64,000 bases of DNA from Halalkalibacillus sediminis (GTDB lineage: Bacteria; Bacillota; Bacilli; Bacillales; Alkalibacillaceae). The stretch spans positions 124,001-188,000 of the forward strand of contig NZ_PJNH01000001.1 of assembly GCF_002844535.1 (NCBI RefSeq), written 5' to 3'. Below the pieces are notes generated by a model. That model was not told where the DNA came from, did not search any database, and worked only from the letters and a program-made list of their open reading frames with translations. Of this stretch, positions 26,677-35,637 are shown in pieces. Within the stretch, counting starts at the first letter, position 1. Each line of letters starts with the position of its first letter. Position numbers and translations under genes: made by a program.

Positions 26677-26792
26677 TAAAATCCTCCTCTCGTGCTTTGC
26701 TCAACTTCTTTTTCTTTTCTCTTTTTGTCCGTAAAAAGGTTTTGCTTTGATTGTTGATTCTTCTTGTTCGGCTGTTCTCTATTTTGTTGCAA
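26676..26792 (-). CDS. Predicted 38-residue basic small protein
   Basis: A TTG at 26792 sits six bases after GAGGAGGG and opens a 38-codon frame ending in a TAATG junction with the DUF3813 gene. The product is very hydrophilic, with 14 Gln or Asn and 11 Lys or Arg residues, no hydrophobic core, and ends in TRGGF. I recognise no family. Its composition recalls small spore-associated peptides, but that is a guess. The strong ribosome site and coupling to the next gene are the main support. A terminator lies just upstream, so a promoter must lie in the short gap or read-through must occur. Confidence 0.55.
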   Translation of the reverse strand: MQQNREQPNKKNQQSKQNLFTDKKRKEKEVEQSTRGGF

Positions 26793-26807
26793 AACAAACC
26801 CTCCTCT

Positions 26808-26847
26808 AAAAAAGAAAAAACCTGAACACATATAATCGTGTTCAGGT
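26808..26847 (-). terminator. Terminator after yitU
   Basis: ACCTGAACAC pairs with GTGTTCAGGT, and on the minus strand a TTTTTTCTTTTTT tract follows. Confidence 0.85.
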
Positions 26848-26882
26848 ATAGATTGTTCAATTTTTCATAAAATATGATTGGT

Positions 26883-27719
26883 TTATTTCTCCGTTAAAAT
26901 GGGCGCTGAAATATTGAGGTATTGTTCAATGAAATGCGCTACGCCATCTTCATGATTGGTTAAAGTTGTCTCGTTTGCTAAGGTTTTGAGTTCATCGATC
27001 CCGTTATTCATAGCGACTCCAACACCTGCAAACTCAATCATTTCTAAATCATTATCTTCGTCCCCGAAAGCAATGACTCGATCTTGCGGAATTCCATATT
27101 CTTCAGCAATCTTCTGAACCCCAATGGCCTTGTGTAAACCACTGCGCACGATTTCGATCACGTGAAATGGAGCTCCCCATTTACGGTGCTCGACGATAGA
27201 AGAATGTTGTTGATCCAGTGTATCTCTAATCTGACCGACCCGATCATCAAATGGATGGATCAGAATCGAAGAAGGGTCACGATCTAAAGTGTCCTTCAGT
27301 CTACCGATCGTTGCTGGTTTGTCTAACCCTTCTAGGAAAAAGTCAGTCAATGAATGCTCATCATTCTGATCAAGAAAAACCTCATCCCTGATTTCAGCCA
27401 TGATATTTTGAACACCAACATTGTAACAAGTTTCAAAAATATCATGTGCAACATTACGAGGCAGAGGAGAGTGGATAGGGTCCCAGGATTGATTACGTGG
27501 GTGGTGCACCAATGCTCCATTCATATTAACAATAGGTGTATCTAATTTAAGCTGACTGTAATACTGTTTACTAACTCGGAAAGGGCGTCCAGTTGCAATC
27601 ATAACCACATGTCCGGCTTCTCTTGCTGCGTTCAAGGTTTGAACGGTTCGTTGTGTAACTATCTTTTTATCGTTTAATAATGTCCCGTCTAAATCGAGAG
27701 CAATTAAATGTTTATCCAT
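26883..27719 (-). CDS. yitU: Cof-type HAD-IIB hydrolase YitU
   Basis: This is a 278-residue haloacid-dehalogenase phosphatase. Motif I is LIALDLDGTLLND at residues 5-17, with both catalytic aspartates. Motif II is MIATGRP near residue 40. Motif III is a lysine in SGLHKAIG near 200. Motif IV is VIAFGDEDNDLEMIEFAGVGVAM near 222. The C2-type cap lies between motifs II and III. Such enzymes hydrolyse sugar phosphates or flavin mononucleotide. Substrate is not deducible here. The start at 27719 follows GAGGTG. A longer in-frame start lacks a site. Confidence 0.92.
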   Translation of the reverse strand: MDKHLIALDLDGTLLNDKKIVTQRTVQTLNAAREAGHVVMIATGRPFRVSKQYYSQLKLDTPIVNMNGALVHHPRNQSWDPIHSPLPRNVAHDIFETCYNVGVQNIMAEIRDEVFLDQNDEHSLTDFFLEGLDKPATIGRLKDTLDRDPSSILIHPFDDRVGQIRDTLDQQHSSIVEHRKWGAPFHVIEIVRSGLHKAIGVQKIAEEYGIPQDRVIAFGDEDNDLEMIEFAGVGVAMNNGIDELKTLANETTLTNHEDGVAHFIEQYLNISAPILTEK

Positions 27720-27820
27720 ATTTTCACCTCTAAAAACTATATCCATGTTTTTTCTTCTAATTATAAAATATTAACACACCCTATATACGTTGTCACTTTT
27801 CCTACCCATTCTAATGATGA

Positions 27821-27849
27821 TTGAAAGAGTGAATATAATGATTTACTAT
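27821..27849 (+). promoter_or_regulatory. Possible SigA promoter of yitV
   Basis: TTGAAA (27821-27826) and TACTAT (27844-27849) are separated by 17 bases, 31 bases before the yitV start. Confidence 0.4.
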
Positions 27850-27879
27850 TGTAATAAAATATTCAGGAGGTACCATTTG

Positions 27880-28641
27880 ATGATAGCAATCGAGCAAGAA
27901 CATATAGAAAATATCCCGACTCTCGTCATTCATCCAAATGAAAGTCGCAAGGAACAGTTACCAGTTGTCATATACTTTCATGGTTTCACGAGTGCAAAGG
28001 AACAGAATCTAGCCCAGGCATATATGCTTGCAAACGAAGGTTTCCGCGTTTTATTACCAGATAGTTATCATCATGGAGATAGACGTGAAACTGAAGATGT
28101 AAACAAAATTCAATTCGATTTCTGGAAAATCGTCTCTCAAAATTTAGAGGATTTATTAAGAATGAAAACCTGGCTGGAACAGCAACAACTTTTACATAAA
28201 GGACGGATAGGAATAGCTGGAACGAGCATGGGAGGCATCACTGTCTCAGCCGCACTGACGAAATTTGAATGGGTGAGATCTGCCGGTATCATGATGGGTA
28301 CGACCAAACTTGTGGAAATGGCTCAGTACCTTCTCAAAGGAATTGAATCTCAAGGGATTGAAATTCCACTAACTGAGAATGAAATTAGTGAACAATTAAA
28401 AGGACTTGAATCAATCGATTTATCTAACCAATTGGATCGCTTGAACAATAGGCCACTTTTCGTTTGGCATGGTGAGGCTGATCAGGTCGTTCCGTTTGAA
28501 CACTCAAAAACATTCGCTGAACAGATGAAAAACTCATATCCAGAAAACGAATTCAAGTTTATTTCAGAGCCTAACCGTGACCATAAAGTAAGCCGGGAAG
28601 CTATGCTATTATTGAGGGATTGGTTTAAAAGACATTTATAA
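27880..28641 (+). CDS. yitV: Alpha/beta hydrolase YitV
   Basis: This 253-residue serine hydrolase has an oxyanion segment VIYFHGFTSAKE near residue 30, the nucleophile elbow GIAGTSMGG near 117 (Ser), an acid in FVWHGEADQVVPFEHS near 200 and a His in NRDHKVS near 232. This layout matches the YitV/dienelactone-hydrolase group of esterases. The true substrate is unknown. The ATG at 27880 follows AGGAGGT by eight bases, and longer readings lack a site. It is divergent from yitU, as in B. subtilis. Confidence 0.9.
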   Translation: MIAIEQEHIENIPTLVIHPNESRKEQLPVVIYFHGFTSAKEQNLAQAYMLANEGFRVLLPDSYHHGDRRETEDVNKIQFDFWKIVSQNLEDLLRMKTWLEQQQLLHKGRIGIAGTSMGGITVSAALTKFEWVRSAGIMMGTTKLVEMAQYLLKGIESQGIEIPLTENEISEQLKGLESIDLSNQLDRLNNRPLFVWHGEADQVVPFEHSKTFAEQMKNSYPENEFKFISEPNRDHKVSREAMLLLRDWFKRHL

Positions 28642-28718
28642 ATATGTGTTGAAATCCTTTTAAAAAAAGTCGAAACATGTTTATAATAAGATAGAGTAAA
28701 TTTGAAGGAGGAAGACAG

Positions 28719-29030
28719 ATGGATAAAGCGTTAGAGGAAAACCTCTGGGGAGCGCTTGAAAATGTTATTGACCCTGAATTAGGAATCGATATTGTTAATT
28801 TAGGTTTAGTATATGGAGTCGATTTGGATGAAAATGGCTTAGCAACAGTAACAATGACACTAACAGCAATGGGTTGCCCGTTAGCGGGTCACATCGAATC
28901 AGACGTCAAGCGTGCACTTTCCGATATTCCTGAAGTTGAAGAAACAGAAGTGAACATCGTTTGGAATCCGCCATGGACGAAGGAACGCATGTCACGTTAT
29001 GCAAAAATAGCACTTGGAATTCCGGATTAA
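28719..29030 (+). CDS. yitW: MIP18/DUF59 family iron-sulphur assembly protein YitW
   Basis: This 103-residue protein has the DUF59 signature: VIDPELGIDIVNLGLVYGV at residues 16-34 and TLTAMGCPLAGHIESDV near 47, with a single conserved Cys, then NIVWNPPWTKERMS near 86. Members (SufT-like) help mature iron-sulphur proteins. No suf genes are adjacent. The ATG follows GAAGGAGG. A strong terminator follows the gene. Confidence 0.92.
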   Translation: MDKALEENLWGALENVIDPELGIDIVNLGLVYGVDLDENGLATVTMTLTAMGCPLAGHIESDVKRALSDIPEVEETEVNIVWNPPWTKERMSRYAKIALGIPD

Positions 29031-29040
29031 TAAAGTAAGG

Positions 29041-29073
29041 AACCCCTGCTCTACAAAAAGAGCAGGGGTTTTT
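29041..29073 (+). terminator. Terminator after yitW
   Basis: ACCCCTGCTCT pairs with AGAGCAGGGGT and a T run follows. Confidence 0.9.
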
Positions 29074-29147
29074 AATGTTTAAATTCTAGAACCAGATAAA
29101 AATACGATATTCTAGTTGGGAAAAGGGAACTTATAGTTGCTAATTCT

Positions 29148-29960
29148 CTATAACAAGATAAATGCTAGTAAACCTACAATCCAGCAATAGAAAGCGAAAT
29201 ACTTCAAGTTACCAGACTTCATGACGTTAATAAATAGCAATAAAGCGAAATATGAAGCGAAGATCGCTCCCACTAGTGCTATGATATAAAGCGTTAATTG
29301 CCCTCTAACTGCTTCATCTCCAATAATGTCTTCCACAGCGAATATCATTGTTCCTATGCTAACGGGGATGTACATTAAGAAAGAAAATCTTAAAGCACTG
29401 GATCTTTTCATATTCAGTAGCATAGCCGCAACGATCGTCGCTCCAGATCTGCTAATGCCCGGGAACAATGCGACAGCTTGGGCAAATCCAACGATAACAG
29501 CATCCTTATATGTGATATCGCGGTCGTCTTTGAAACCTTGAAGGTTACGGATAATCCACAAAGCTAGCCCTGTCAGTATTAAAGTAATTCCAACAATACT
29601 TAACCTTTCTTCAAGCAGACTGCTGATGAAATCCTCAAACAACAAACCTAAAACCCCTGCGGGAATCGTCGCTATGAATAAAAGAAGTAAATATTGAAAC
29701 TCGTGCTGGTGTTCTTTTTTTCGTTGGAAGAGAAATTGAGAACCATTCAACGCTAAGTTGTACAAATCTTTTCGATAAACAGCGATGACTGCGATAAGTG
29801 AACCGAAGTTGATGAATCCTTCGAAAGTTAAAGGAAGTTTGATTTCCATCAATGATCTAGCCATCAACAAGTGTCCACTTGAGGATATAGGCAACGGTTC
29901 TGTGAATCCTTGAAATATTCCTAAGAAAAGAAATTTTAGAATCTCTATCAATTCATTCAT
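29148..29960 (-). CDS. uppP: Undecaprenyl-diphosphatase UppP (BacA)
   Basis: UppP recycles undecaprenyl diphosphate to the monophosphate carrier for cell-wall synthesis. The 270-residue polytopic protein shows the paired family motifs: GFTEPLPISSSGHLLM near residue 18 and FPGISRSGATI near 164. In many family members the first motif reads TEFLPVSSTGH, so TEPLPISSSGH is a variant, but the catalytic Glu, Ser and His are kept. It is longer-diverged from other UppP but still the right length. GGAGG precedes the ATG. It is the only gene on this strand between terminators, so it is likely monocistronic. Confidence 0.9.
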   Translation of the reverse strand: MNELIEILKFLFLGIFQGFTEPLPISSSGHLLMARSLMEIKLPLTFEGFINFGSLIAVIAVYRKDLYNLALNGSQFLFQRKKEHQHEFQYLLLLFIATIPAGVLGLLFEDFISSLLEERLSIVGITLILTGLALWIIRNLQGFKDDRDITYKDAVIVGFAQAVALFPGISRSGATIVAAMLLNMKRSSALRFSFLMYIPVSIGTMIFAVEDIIGDEAVRGQLTLYIIALVGAIFASYFALLLFINVMKSGNLKYFAFYCWIVGLLAFILL

Positions 29961-30037
29961 TTTAAAAAAATCCTCCTAGTTCGTGTGCACATATCACGAT
30001 TCTGCTGAATACATTGAACGTGAAAGGGGAGATGCAC

Positions 30038-30331
30038 GTGAATCAGCAATCAATGAGTCATCCGTATAACCTATGTAAAAATCATATGAAACAGTACGTT
30101 TTGATACAAACGGTAGATGGACAACAGATCGAAGGCGTAATAATTGATCTCGATGAAGACCATGTTTATTTGGTTACTTCAGGAGAAGGTATGGAACGTC
30201 AATTCTATCCTGGGTTCGGTGGCCCTTATGGATATGGTTCTGGATTTGGATACCCTTATGGTGGAGGGCTAAGACGATTGATTTTACCACTAACTGCTAT
30301 TGCAGCGTTAAGTTTATTACCGTGGTATTAA
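30038..30331 (+). CDS. Small Gly/Tyr-rich protein with Sm-like N-terminal part
   Basis: I choose a GTG start (30038) because AAAGGGGAG lies seven bases upstream. An ATG two codons earlier abuts that site. The 97-residue product has a beta-rich N-terminal stretch (KQYVLIQTVDGQQIEGVIIDLDEDHVYLV, here from residue 18 on) reminiscent of an Sm-like fold. A Gly/Tyr/Pro/Phe-rich middle (PGFGGPYGYGSGFGYPYGGG) follows, and then a short hydrophobic C-terminus. Similar small proteins occur in many spore-formers and may be coat or envelope associated. Function unknown. Confidence 0.7.
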   Translation: MNQQSMSHPYNLCKNHMKQYVLIQTVDGQQIEGVIIDLDEDHVYLVTSGEGMERQFYPGFGGPYGYGSGFGYPYGGGLRRLILPLTAIAALSLLPWY

Positions 30332-30404
30332 GATTGTTAGATAATCAAAAACATTAACTCCAAAGGTAGTATAATGGAGTAACAAAATTTATTGACAAAA
30401 AAAG

Positions 30405-30443
30405 AGGTTGACTCTGAACAATGATTCGTCGAGTCAACCTACT
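30405..30443 (-). terminator. Terminator after the DUF2929 gene
   Basis: AGGTTGACTC pairs with GAGTCAACCT. On the minus strand a T run follows. Confidence 0.85.
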
Positions 30444-30446
30444 GTG

Positions 30447-30626
30447 TTATTCGGCAGCATCATCCGTAATGATCACTTCACTTAATAATATTGCAACTAC
30501 TGTGAAGGCACTTGCCATTACTACGCCACTAACTACACTAAATGTTCCTTCGTTCATTGCAGAAATTACATATACAATCATAAAACTTAATAAAAAGCTC
30601 CAAAAAGCCGTCCAAAATAAACGCAT
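30447..30626 (-). CDS. DUF2929 (YjzD-like) small membrane protein
   Basis: An ATG at 30626 follows GAGGTG and opens a 59-codon frame. The product has two hydrophobic segments (about residues 5-23 and 31-51) separated by NEGTFSV and ends in the acidic ITDDAAE. This fits the DUF2929 family, of which B. subtilis YjzD is a member found near fabHA. Function unknown. A terminator directly follows its stop. It lies opposite the short spacer before the next plus-strand gene. Confidence 0.75.
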   Translation of the reverse strand: MRLFWTAFWSFLLSFMIVYVISAMNEGTFSVVSGVVMASAFTVVAILLSEVIITDDAAE

Positions 30627-30740
30627 TATTTTTCACCTCATTCAACTATACTGTCTGTACAATAGTTTACCAAAGGATGAACAAAAAATAAATATCCAAA
30701 TGATGTTGTTTGATGAATTGCCATAATTGGAGGGTGCAAA

Positions 30741-31214
30741 ATGATTACAATCTATGGATGTTTTGAAGGATTGGGTTTTGAATTCACTGAGTTTCTTCTG
30801 AATGAGGATGAAGAAGTGTTCGGATATGATCGATTGGACGAAAAGAAACAATTTAAATTCGAATTGATTGGCAGAAATGCTAAGTTTAATTTCGTCGATG
30901 AAGAAGAACAACTTCCTAACAATGATTTTGCTTACGTTTTCAATAAGGATTTGCCATTGAGTAATAAAGGAACTCATAAGTTTGTAGTGATATGTGATGC
31001 AGTTAAAGGAGAAAAAACTCGTGATGAAACTTTAATCGATATTAAGAACATCAAATTAGGTGATGAAACTGATACTAGCGACAGGAAAAATGACATCATT
31101 ACAAAGCAACATTTTTTCAAATGGTTAGTAGAATTACGTAAATACTCATTGTTACCACAAGAACTTGTATTAAATGGAGAAGGTGAAGATGGAGTATTTT
31201 TGTTAAAATGTTAA
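30741..31214 (+). CDS. Unrecognised 157-residue protein with Rossmann-like start
   Basis: I do not recognise this family with confidence. The N-terminus MITIYGCFEGLGFEFTEFLL resembles the glycine-rich beta-alpha-beta turn of NAD-binding Rossmann proteins, followed by a strand and acid (EEVFGYDRLD) where such folds bind ribose. The rest is charged, with no catalytic YxxxK visible. It may be a degenerate short-chain relative. A GGAGG ribosome site precedes the ATG. It sits between DUF2929 and med, where B. subtilis has the yjaU-yjaV genes, so a distant YjaV counterpart is possible. Confidence 0.6.
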   Translation: MITIYGCFEGLGFEFTEFLLNEDEEVFGYDRLDEKKQFKFELIGRNAKFNFVDEEEQLPNNDFAYVFNKDLPLSNKGTHKFVVICDAVKGEKTRDETLIDIKNIKLGDETDTSDRKNDIITKQHFFKWLVELRKYSLLPQELVLNGEGEDGVFLLKC

Positions 31215-31357
31215 GCGACTTTTAAAACTATTGCCTCCTCAAACTTAATACAGAACTTTTTTCTTAGAAATGTGTGCTCCTTGGTTGCGAATTAATTCAT
31301 TTCGATACAGAATGGAAAGTAGAGAGATAAATACCTTAAAAATCGGAGTGCGTCGAC

Positions 31358-32302
31358 TTGAAAAATCTAGCTGTAGTTCTCTTGGCTGCTCTACTACTTT
31401 CAGGGTGTAATGAATGGTTTGATCGAGGACAACTTGAAAATGTGGGTCTGATCCTAGAAGGGACAATCCATGATGAAACATGGGGGCAAGGTGCTTATTT
31501 AGGTTTGTTGAATATTAAAGAAGAGGAAAATGTAAGTGTTTTGTTCCGAGAAAATATTGTTGGCTCACGGTCTACAGATGAAGTGGTGGAAGATTTTGAT
31601 CGCCAAGGGGTTAATCTGATATTTGGGCATGGTTCAAAGTTCGGTGCCTATTTTAATGATTTAAACGAATATTATCCTGACATCCATTTCGTCTATTTCA
31701 ATGGAAATAATTTTGGTCGAAATATTACAAGTCTTCAATTTGAAGGCTATGAAATGGGATACTTTGCTGGCGTCATGGCCGGAGAAACTACTGAGACAGA
31801 CCATTTGGGGATTCTTGCTGCCTTTCCTAACCAACCTGAGGTGGAGGGCTTCTTTGAAGGTGTCAAATCAGTAGATCGTTCATTAAAAGTGACGATTAAG
31901 TATGTCAATGATTGGTATGATCAGCAAAGAGCAATGATGTTTTTTCAACAAATGGTTGAACAAGATGTGGATGTCGTTTATCCAGCTGGGGATGGCTTCA
32001 ATGTGCCAATTATCCACGAAGCTAGTAAACTGGGTATCCACGCTATCGGATACATAAACGATCAAAAGGAGATCGATCCCGATACAGTTATCACTTCAAC
32101 AGTTCAAGATTTAGAAAACCTTTATCTTGATATTGCCCAAAAATACGATAAAAATGAGTTGCCTACTGGAATTATGCGAATTGGTTTCGAGGATGAGTTT
32201 GTTTATCTAGGCTCTTATGGAGATGATGTTCCGGTCCGAGTTCAAGATCACGTAAATGAATTAATAGAAAAGTATATTGAAACTGGTCAACTTCCTAAAT
32301 AG
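31358..32302 (+). CDS. med: BMP-family lipoprotein, Med-like competence regulator
   Basis: A TTG start after CGGAGTG gives a 314-residue lipoprotein with lipobox LLLSGC (Cys near residue 17) and a periplasmic-binding-type fold of the BMP/PnrA family (GLILEGTIHDETWGQGAYLGL, YFNGNNFGRNITSLQFEGYEMGYFAGVMAG). Med of B. subtilis has the same fold and raises comK expression. Its gene precedes comZ and fabHA. Here fabH follows after about 90 bases and comZ is not found. Med could also bind nucleosides. The name rests on synteny. Confidence 0.82.
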   Translation: MKNLAVVLLAALLLSGCNEWFDRGQLENVGLILEGTIHDETWGQGAYLGLLNIKEEENVSVLFRENIVGSRSTDEVVEDFDRQGVNLIFGHGSKFGAYFNDLNEYYPDIHFVYFNGNNFGRNITSLQFEGYEMGYFAGVMAGETTETDHLGILAAFPNQPEVEGFFEGVKSVDRSLKVTIKYVNDWYDQQRAMMFFQQMVEQDVDVVYPAGDGFNVPIIHEASKLGIHAIGYINDQKEIDPDTVITSTVQDLENLYLDIAQKYDKNELPTGIMRIGFEDEFVYLGSYGDDVPVRVQDHVNELIEKYIETGQLPK

Positions 32303-32306
32303 TTAT

Positions 32307-32351
32307 TTGTTCATACCTTTTTTTGTGGTAAAATTAGAACCAGGTCATAAT
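32307..32351 (+). promoter_or_regulatory. fabH promoter with FapR-like operator
   Basis: TTGTTC (32307-32312) and TAAAAT (32329-32334) are 16 bases apart. The imperfect palindrome ATTAGAACCAGGTCATAAT at 32333-32351 overlaps the -10 and expected transcript start and closely fits the FapR consensus ATTAGTACC...GGTACTAAT. Confidence 0.7.
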
Positions 32352-32392
32352 ATATGATAACAATACCTTTTCAAGGTGAGGGGATGACTATT

Positions 32393-33331
32393 ATGAAAGC
32401 GGGAATCATAGGAACTGGTCATTACGTTCCTGATAATGTCTATACGAATCATGACATGGAGAAAATAGTTGATACCACGGATGAGTGGATTCGTACACGA
32501 ACTGGTATAGAGGAGAGACGCTTTGCGCCAGATCATATAAATACTTCTGATATGGCATATGAAGCGGCTAAAGGTGCAATCGAAGAATCCGGTATATCTG
32601 CGGATGAAATCGATATGATTCTGGTTGCTACAGTAACAAGTGATATGGGCTTTCCATCTGTTGCTTGTCAAATACAAGAAAGATTGAAAGCTTTCAATGC
32701 TTCTGCAATGGATATCAGCGCAGCCTGTGCCGGTTTCATGTATGGATTGATTACTGCGAAACAATTTATTGAAACTGGAGTTCAGAAAAATGTTCTTGTA
32801 GTAGGTGTTGAAAAGCTAACTAAAATTACGAATTTCAAAGACCGTAATACATGTGTTCTTTTTGGTGATGGGGCAGGGGCCGCAATCGTAAGCACTGTAT
32901 CTGAAGAGAAGGGGATCCTATCATTTGAATTAGGTTCTGATGGAACCGGGATTCCTCATTTACACCAAACCGACGAAGATCATATTTATATGAATGGTCG
33001 AGAAGTGTTCAAGTTCGCAGTAAGACAAATGGGTGATTCCGCATTGAATGTGGTGAACAAGATTGGTCTATCCAAAAATGATGTAGACTATTTGATTCCA
33101 CATCAAGCAAACATCCGAATTATGGAAGCTGCAAGAGAGAAACTCGATATTCCTGTTGAGAAAATGTCCAAATCAATTCATAAATACGGCAACACTTCCG
33201 CAGCATCGATTCCGATTGCATTGTCGGAAGACGTTAAAGCGGGTAAGATAAAAGATAATGATTTAGTCGTATTAGTTGGTTTTGGTGGCGGATTGACTTG
33301 GGGCGCTGTCGCCCTTAAATGGGGAAAGTAA
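32393..33331 (+). CDS. fabH: Beta-ketoacyl-ACP synthase III FabH
   Basis: FabH starts fatty-acid synthesis by condensing acyl-CoA with malonyl-ACP. The 312-residue protein has the catalytic Cys in DISAACAGF (residue 112), His in [10 protein letters not shown] near 238 and Asn in [10 protein letters not shown] near 268. The start at 32393 follows GGTGAGGGG by nine bases and gives the family length. An ATG three codons upstream abuts the site. It is followed by fabF at 16 bases, the same fabHA-fabF order as in B. subtilis. The FapR-like operator upstream suggests malonyl-CoA control. Confidence 0.97.
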   Translation: MKAGIIGTGHYVPDNVYTNHDMEKIVDTTDEWIRTRTGIEERRFAPDHINTSDMAYEAAKGAIEESGISADEIDMILVATVTSDMGFPSVACQIQERLKAFNASAMDISAACAGFMYGLITAKQFIETGVQKNVLVVGVEKLTKITNFKDRNTCVLFGDGAGAAIVSTVSEEKGILSFELGSDGTGIPHLHQTDEDHIYMNGREVFKFAVRQMGDSALNVVNKIGLSKNDVDYLIPHQANIRIMEAAREKLDIPVEKMSKSIHKYGNTSAASIPIALSEDVKAGKIKDNDLVVLVGFGGGLTWGAVALKWGK

Positions 33332-33347
33332 TTAGGAGGTATAAATC

Positions 33348-34589
33348 ATGACAAAAAGACGAGTAGTTGTCACTGGAATGGGAGTTATATCACCAGTAGG
33401 TAATGAACTTGATGAAATGTGGAATAATATCGTCGCAGGTAAGAGCGGTATAAGTGAACTGACTAAAGTTAATAAAGATGAATTTCCTACGAAAATCGCT
33501 GGAGAAATTAAAGACTTTGATGCTTCATTATATATGGAAAAGAAAGATGCACGTAAAATGGATCCGTTTACTCAATATGCGGTTGCCGCATCCAAAATGG
33601 CAATCGAAGATGCTAAATTAAATATTGATGAAAATCTCGCGCCACGTACAGGTGTTTGGATTGGGTCCGGAATTGGTGGAATGACCACATACGAGGAGCA
33701 ATTTCATAAATTTTTGAAAAAAGGTCACCGTAGGGTCAGCCCATTCTTTATTCCAATGCTTATTCCTGATATGGCATCTGGACAAGTTTCGATCATGTTT
33801 GGTGCAAAGGGTATTAATTCATGTACAGTAACTGCATGTGCTTCCGGTACCAACTCAATCGGGGATGCTTTTAAAGTGATTGAGCGAGGAGATGCAGACA
33901 TAATGATCACAGGTGGAACTGAAGCTCCACTTAATTCAATGTCTTTCGCAGGTTTCACATCTGCAGGAGCATTGTCCAAGAATGAAGATGCAGAGAAAGC
34001 TAGTCGTCCATTTGATAAAAATCGTGATGGCTTCGTGATGGGCGAAGGAGCTGGGGTTGTTATCCTAGAATCACTAGAATCAGCTCAAAAACGTGGAGCT
34101 CATATTTACGCAGAAATTGTTGGTTATGGCTCTACAGGGGATGCTCACCATATCACCGCTCCAGCACCGGAAGGAGAAGGGGCAGCCCGTGCGATGCAAC
34201 AAGCTATTGATGACTCGGAACTGAGCCCTGAAGATATCACTTACATTAATGCACATGGTACAAGTACAGAGTATAATGATATGTTTGAAACAGAAGCAGT
34301 TAAATCAGTATTTAAAGATCATGCTTATAAGCTTGCAATGAGCTCGACTAAATCTATGACAGGCCACTTATTAGGTGCTGCAGGTGGTATTGAGGCGATA
34401 ATTACCATCAAGGCGATTGAAGATGGAATTTTGCCACCAACTACCAATTACGAGACTCCAGATGAAGCATGTGATTTGGATTATGTCGTGAATGAGCATC
34501 GTAAAAAAGAAACAAATGTAGCTATGAGTAACTCCTTAGGCTTCGGAGGCCACAATGCTTCGTTAGTATTCAAGAAATTCGAAGAATAG
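33348..34589 (+). CDS. fabF: Beta-ketoacyl-ACP synthase II FabF
   Basis: FabF elongates acyl-ACP with malonyl-ACP. The 413-residue protein carries the catalytic Cys in [10 protein letters not shown] near residue 163, His in [11 protein letters not shown] near 303, Lys in [16 protein letters not shown] near 335 and a second His in the same segment, all intact. AGGAGG precedes the ATG, in the same operon as fabH. The product condenses with FabH and FabI in type II fatty-acid synthesis. A bidirectional terminator follows. Confidence 0.98.
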   Translation: MTKRRVVVTGMGVISPVGNELDEMWNNIVAGKSGISELTKVNKDEFPTKIAGEIKDFDASLYMEKKDARKMDPFTQYAVAASKMAIEDAKLNIDENLAPRTGVWIGSGIGGMTTYEEQFHKFLKKGHRRVSPFFIPMLIPDMASGQVSIMFGAKGINSCTVTACASGTNSIGDAFKVIERGDADIMITGGTEAPLNSMSFAGFTSAGALSKNEDAEKASRPFDKNRDGFVMGEGAGVVILESLESAQKRGAHIYAEIVGYGSTGDAHHITAPAPEGEGAARAMQQAIDDSELSPEDITYINAHGTSTEYNDMFETEAVKSVFKDHAYKLAMSSTKSMTGHLLGAAGGIEAIITIKAIEDGILPPTTNYETPDEACDLDYVVNEHRKKETNVAMSNSLGFGGHNASLVFKKFEE

Positions 34590-34617
34590 GATAATGGTTC
34601 TTTACGTTATATAAGTT

Positions 34618-34658
34618 TTAAAAAACGCTTTAGTCAAAATCGACTAAAGCGTTTTTTT
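34618..34658. terminator. Bidirectional terminator between fabF and the LCP gene
   Basis: AAAAACGCTTTAGTC pairs with GACTAAAGCGTTTTT around a short loop, with T runs on both strands. Confidence 0.9.
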
Positions 34659-35637
34659 ATTCAGCATCTAGAAACTCTTGTAAAGCTTCTCGGTTCAATT
34701 GTTCGTCTATTTCTAACACGGCACCAGCATGCGAATGATTTTCATTCCAATAAGATTCACCATAGGGCTCTATAGGAATTCTTAACGTTTCAATTTGATC
34801 AGGAGTATCCATAAAATAGTCTCCAGCTAATGATATAATCTTGCTAGTTTCCATATTGGTATCAATATATGGTTGCAGTGTACCAACAGCTCGAGGTAGA
34901 TTAATCACACCTGTAAAGGAGGTCATCTCTTCTTTAAGGAGAGACATTACATGTTGTTGTCTTGCAACTCTCCCGAAATCATTGTCTTTATCTGCTCGGA
35001 AACGAGCATAATCAAGTAGCTGTTCACCATCCAACTTTTGTTCGCCAGGATATAAATCAATCGTTACATCCTTAGTCTCATAATACATCCTTTTCTCAAT
35101 ATCAATTTCTACTCCATCTGGAGCTATCGTATCAACAATCTGTTCAAATCCACGGAAATTGACAATGGAATAATAGTTAATTTCTATACCAAAATTTTCT
35201 TCGATTGTCTTACGTAGTAGTTCAGGTCCACCAATAGCATATGCTGCATTAATTTTATTGTAGCCTTCACCTGGAATATCTACATACGTATCGCGCATGA
35301 TTGATACTAACTTAGCAGAATTTTCATTCGTGTTATATTGACCGATCATAATTGTATCAGTTCTAGATATACCATGCTGATCCTGGTCAGACCCAAGAAT
35401 CAAAACATTCGTTTTTTCATCAGTAGGCTCATTGCCTTGAAAGTTATTTTCGAAGTCCTCACTTTGCTCTGTATCTTGGTACTTCTCAATATCTTCTTCA
35501 GCTTGATTTTTTCCATCCCAGTATTCGTAAATCCCAAAAATGATAATACTGAAAAATACAACTAAGATAGAAGAAATAAAGAGTTTTCTTTTCCTTCTAC
35601 GCTGTCTTTTTCTTCTCTTTGTTCGATTATTCTCCAT
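34657..35637 (-). CDS. LytR-CpsA-Psr (LCP) family glycopolymer transferase
   Basis: LCP proteins attach wall teichoic acid or other glycopolymers to peptidoglycan from the outer membrane face. The 326-residue protein has a very basic cytoplasmic start, a single anchor helix (residues 20-40), an acidic linker, and the LCP domain from about residue 75: VLILGSD, SRTDTIMI, LVSIMRDTYVDIPG, NKINAAYAIGG, and the FRADKDNDFGRVARQQ segment near 218, which carries the Arg and Asp residues typical of catalysis. It resembles TagU. No teichoic acid genes are adjacent, so the specific polymer is unknown. Confidence 0.92.
   Translation of the reverse strand: MENNRTKRRKRQRRRKRKLFISSILVVFFSIIIFGIYEYWDGKNQAEEDIEKYQDTEQSEDFENNFQGNEPTDEKTNVLILGSDQDQHGISRTDTIMIGQYNTNENSAKLVSIMRDTYVDIPGEGYNKINAAYAIGGPELLRKTIEENFGIEINYYSIVNFRGFEQIVDTIAPDGVEIDIEKRMYYETKDVTIDLYPGEQKLDGEQLLDYARFRADKDNDFGRVARQQHVMSLLKEEMTSFTGVINLPRAVGTLQPYIDTNMETSKIISLAGDYFMDTPDQIETLRIPIEPYGESYWNENHSHAGAVLEIDEQLNREALQEFLDAE

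Noticed and set aside
30421-30726. Plus-strand ORF of 101 codons
   Set aside because: It lies antisense to the DUF2929 gene, whose frame has a ribosome site, two helices and a following terminator.
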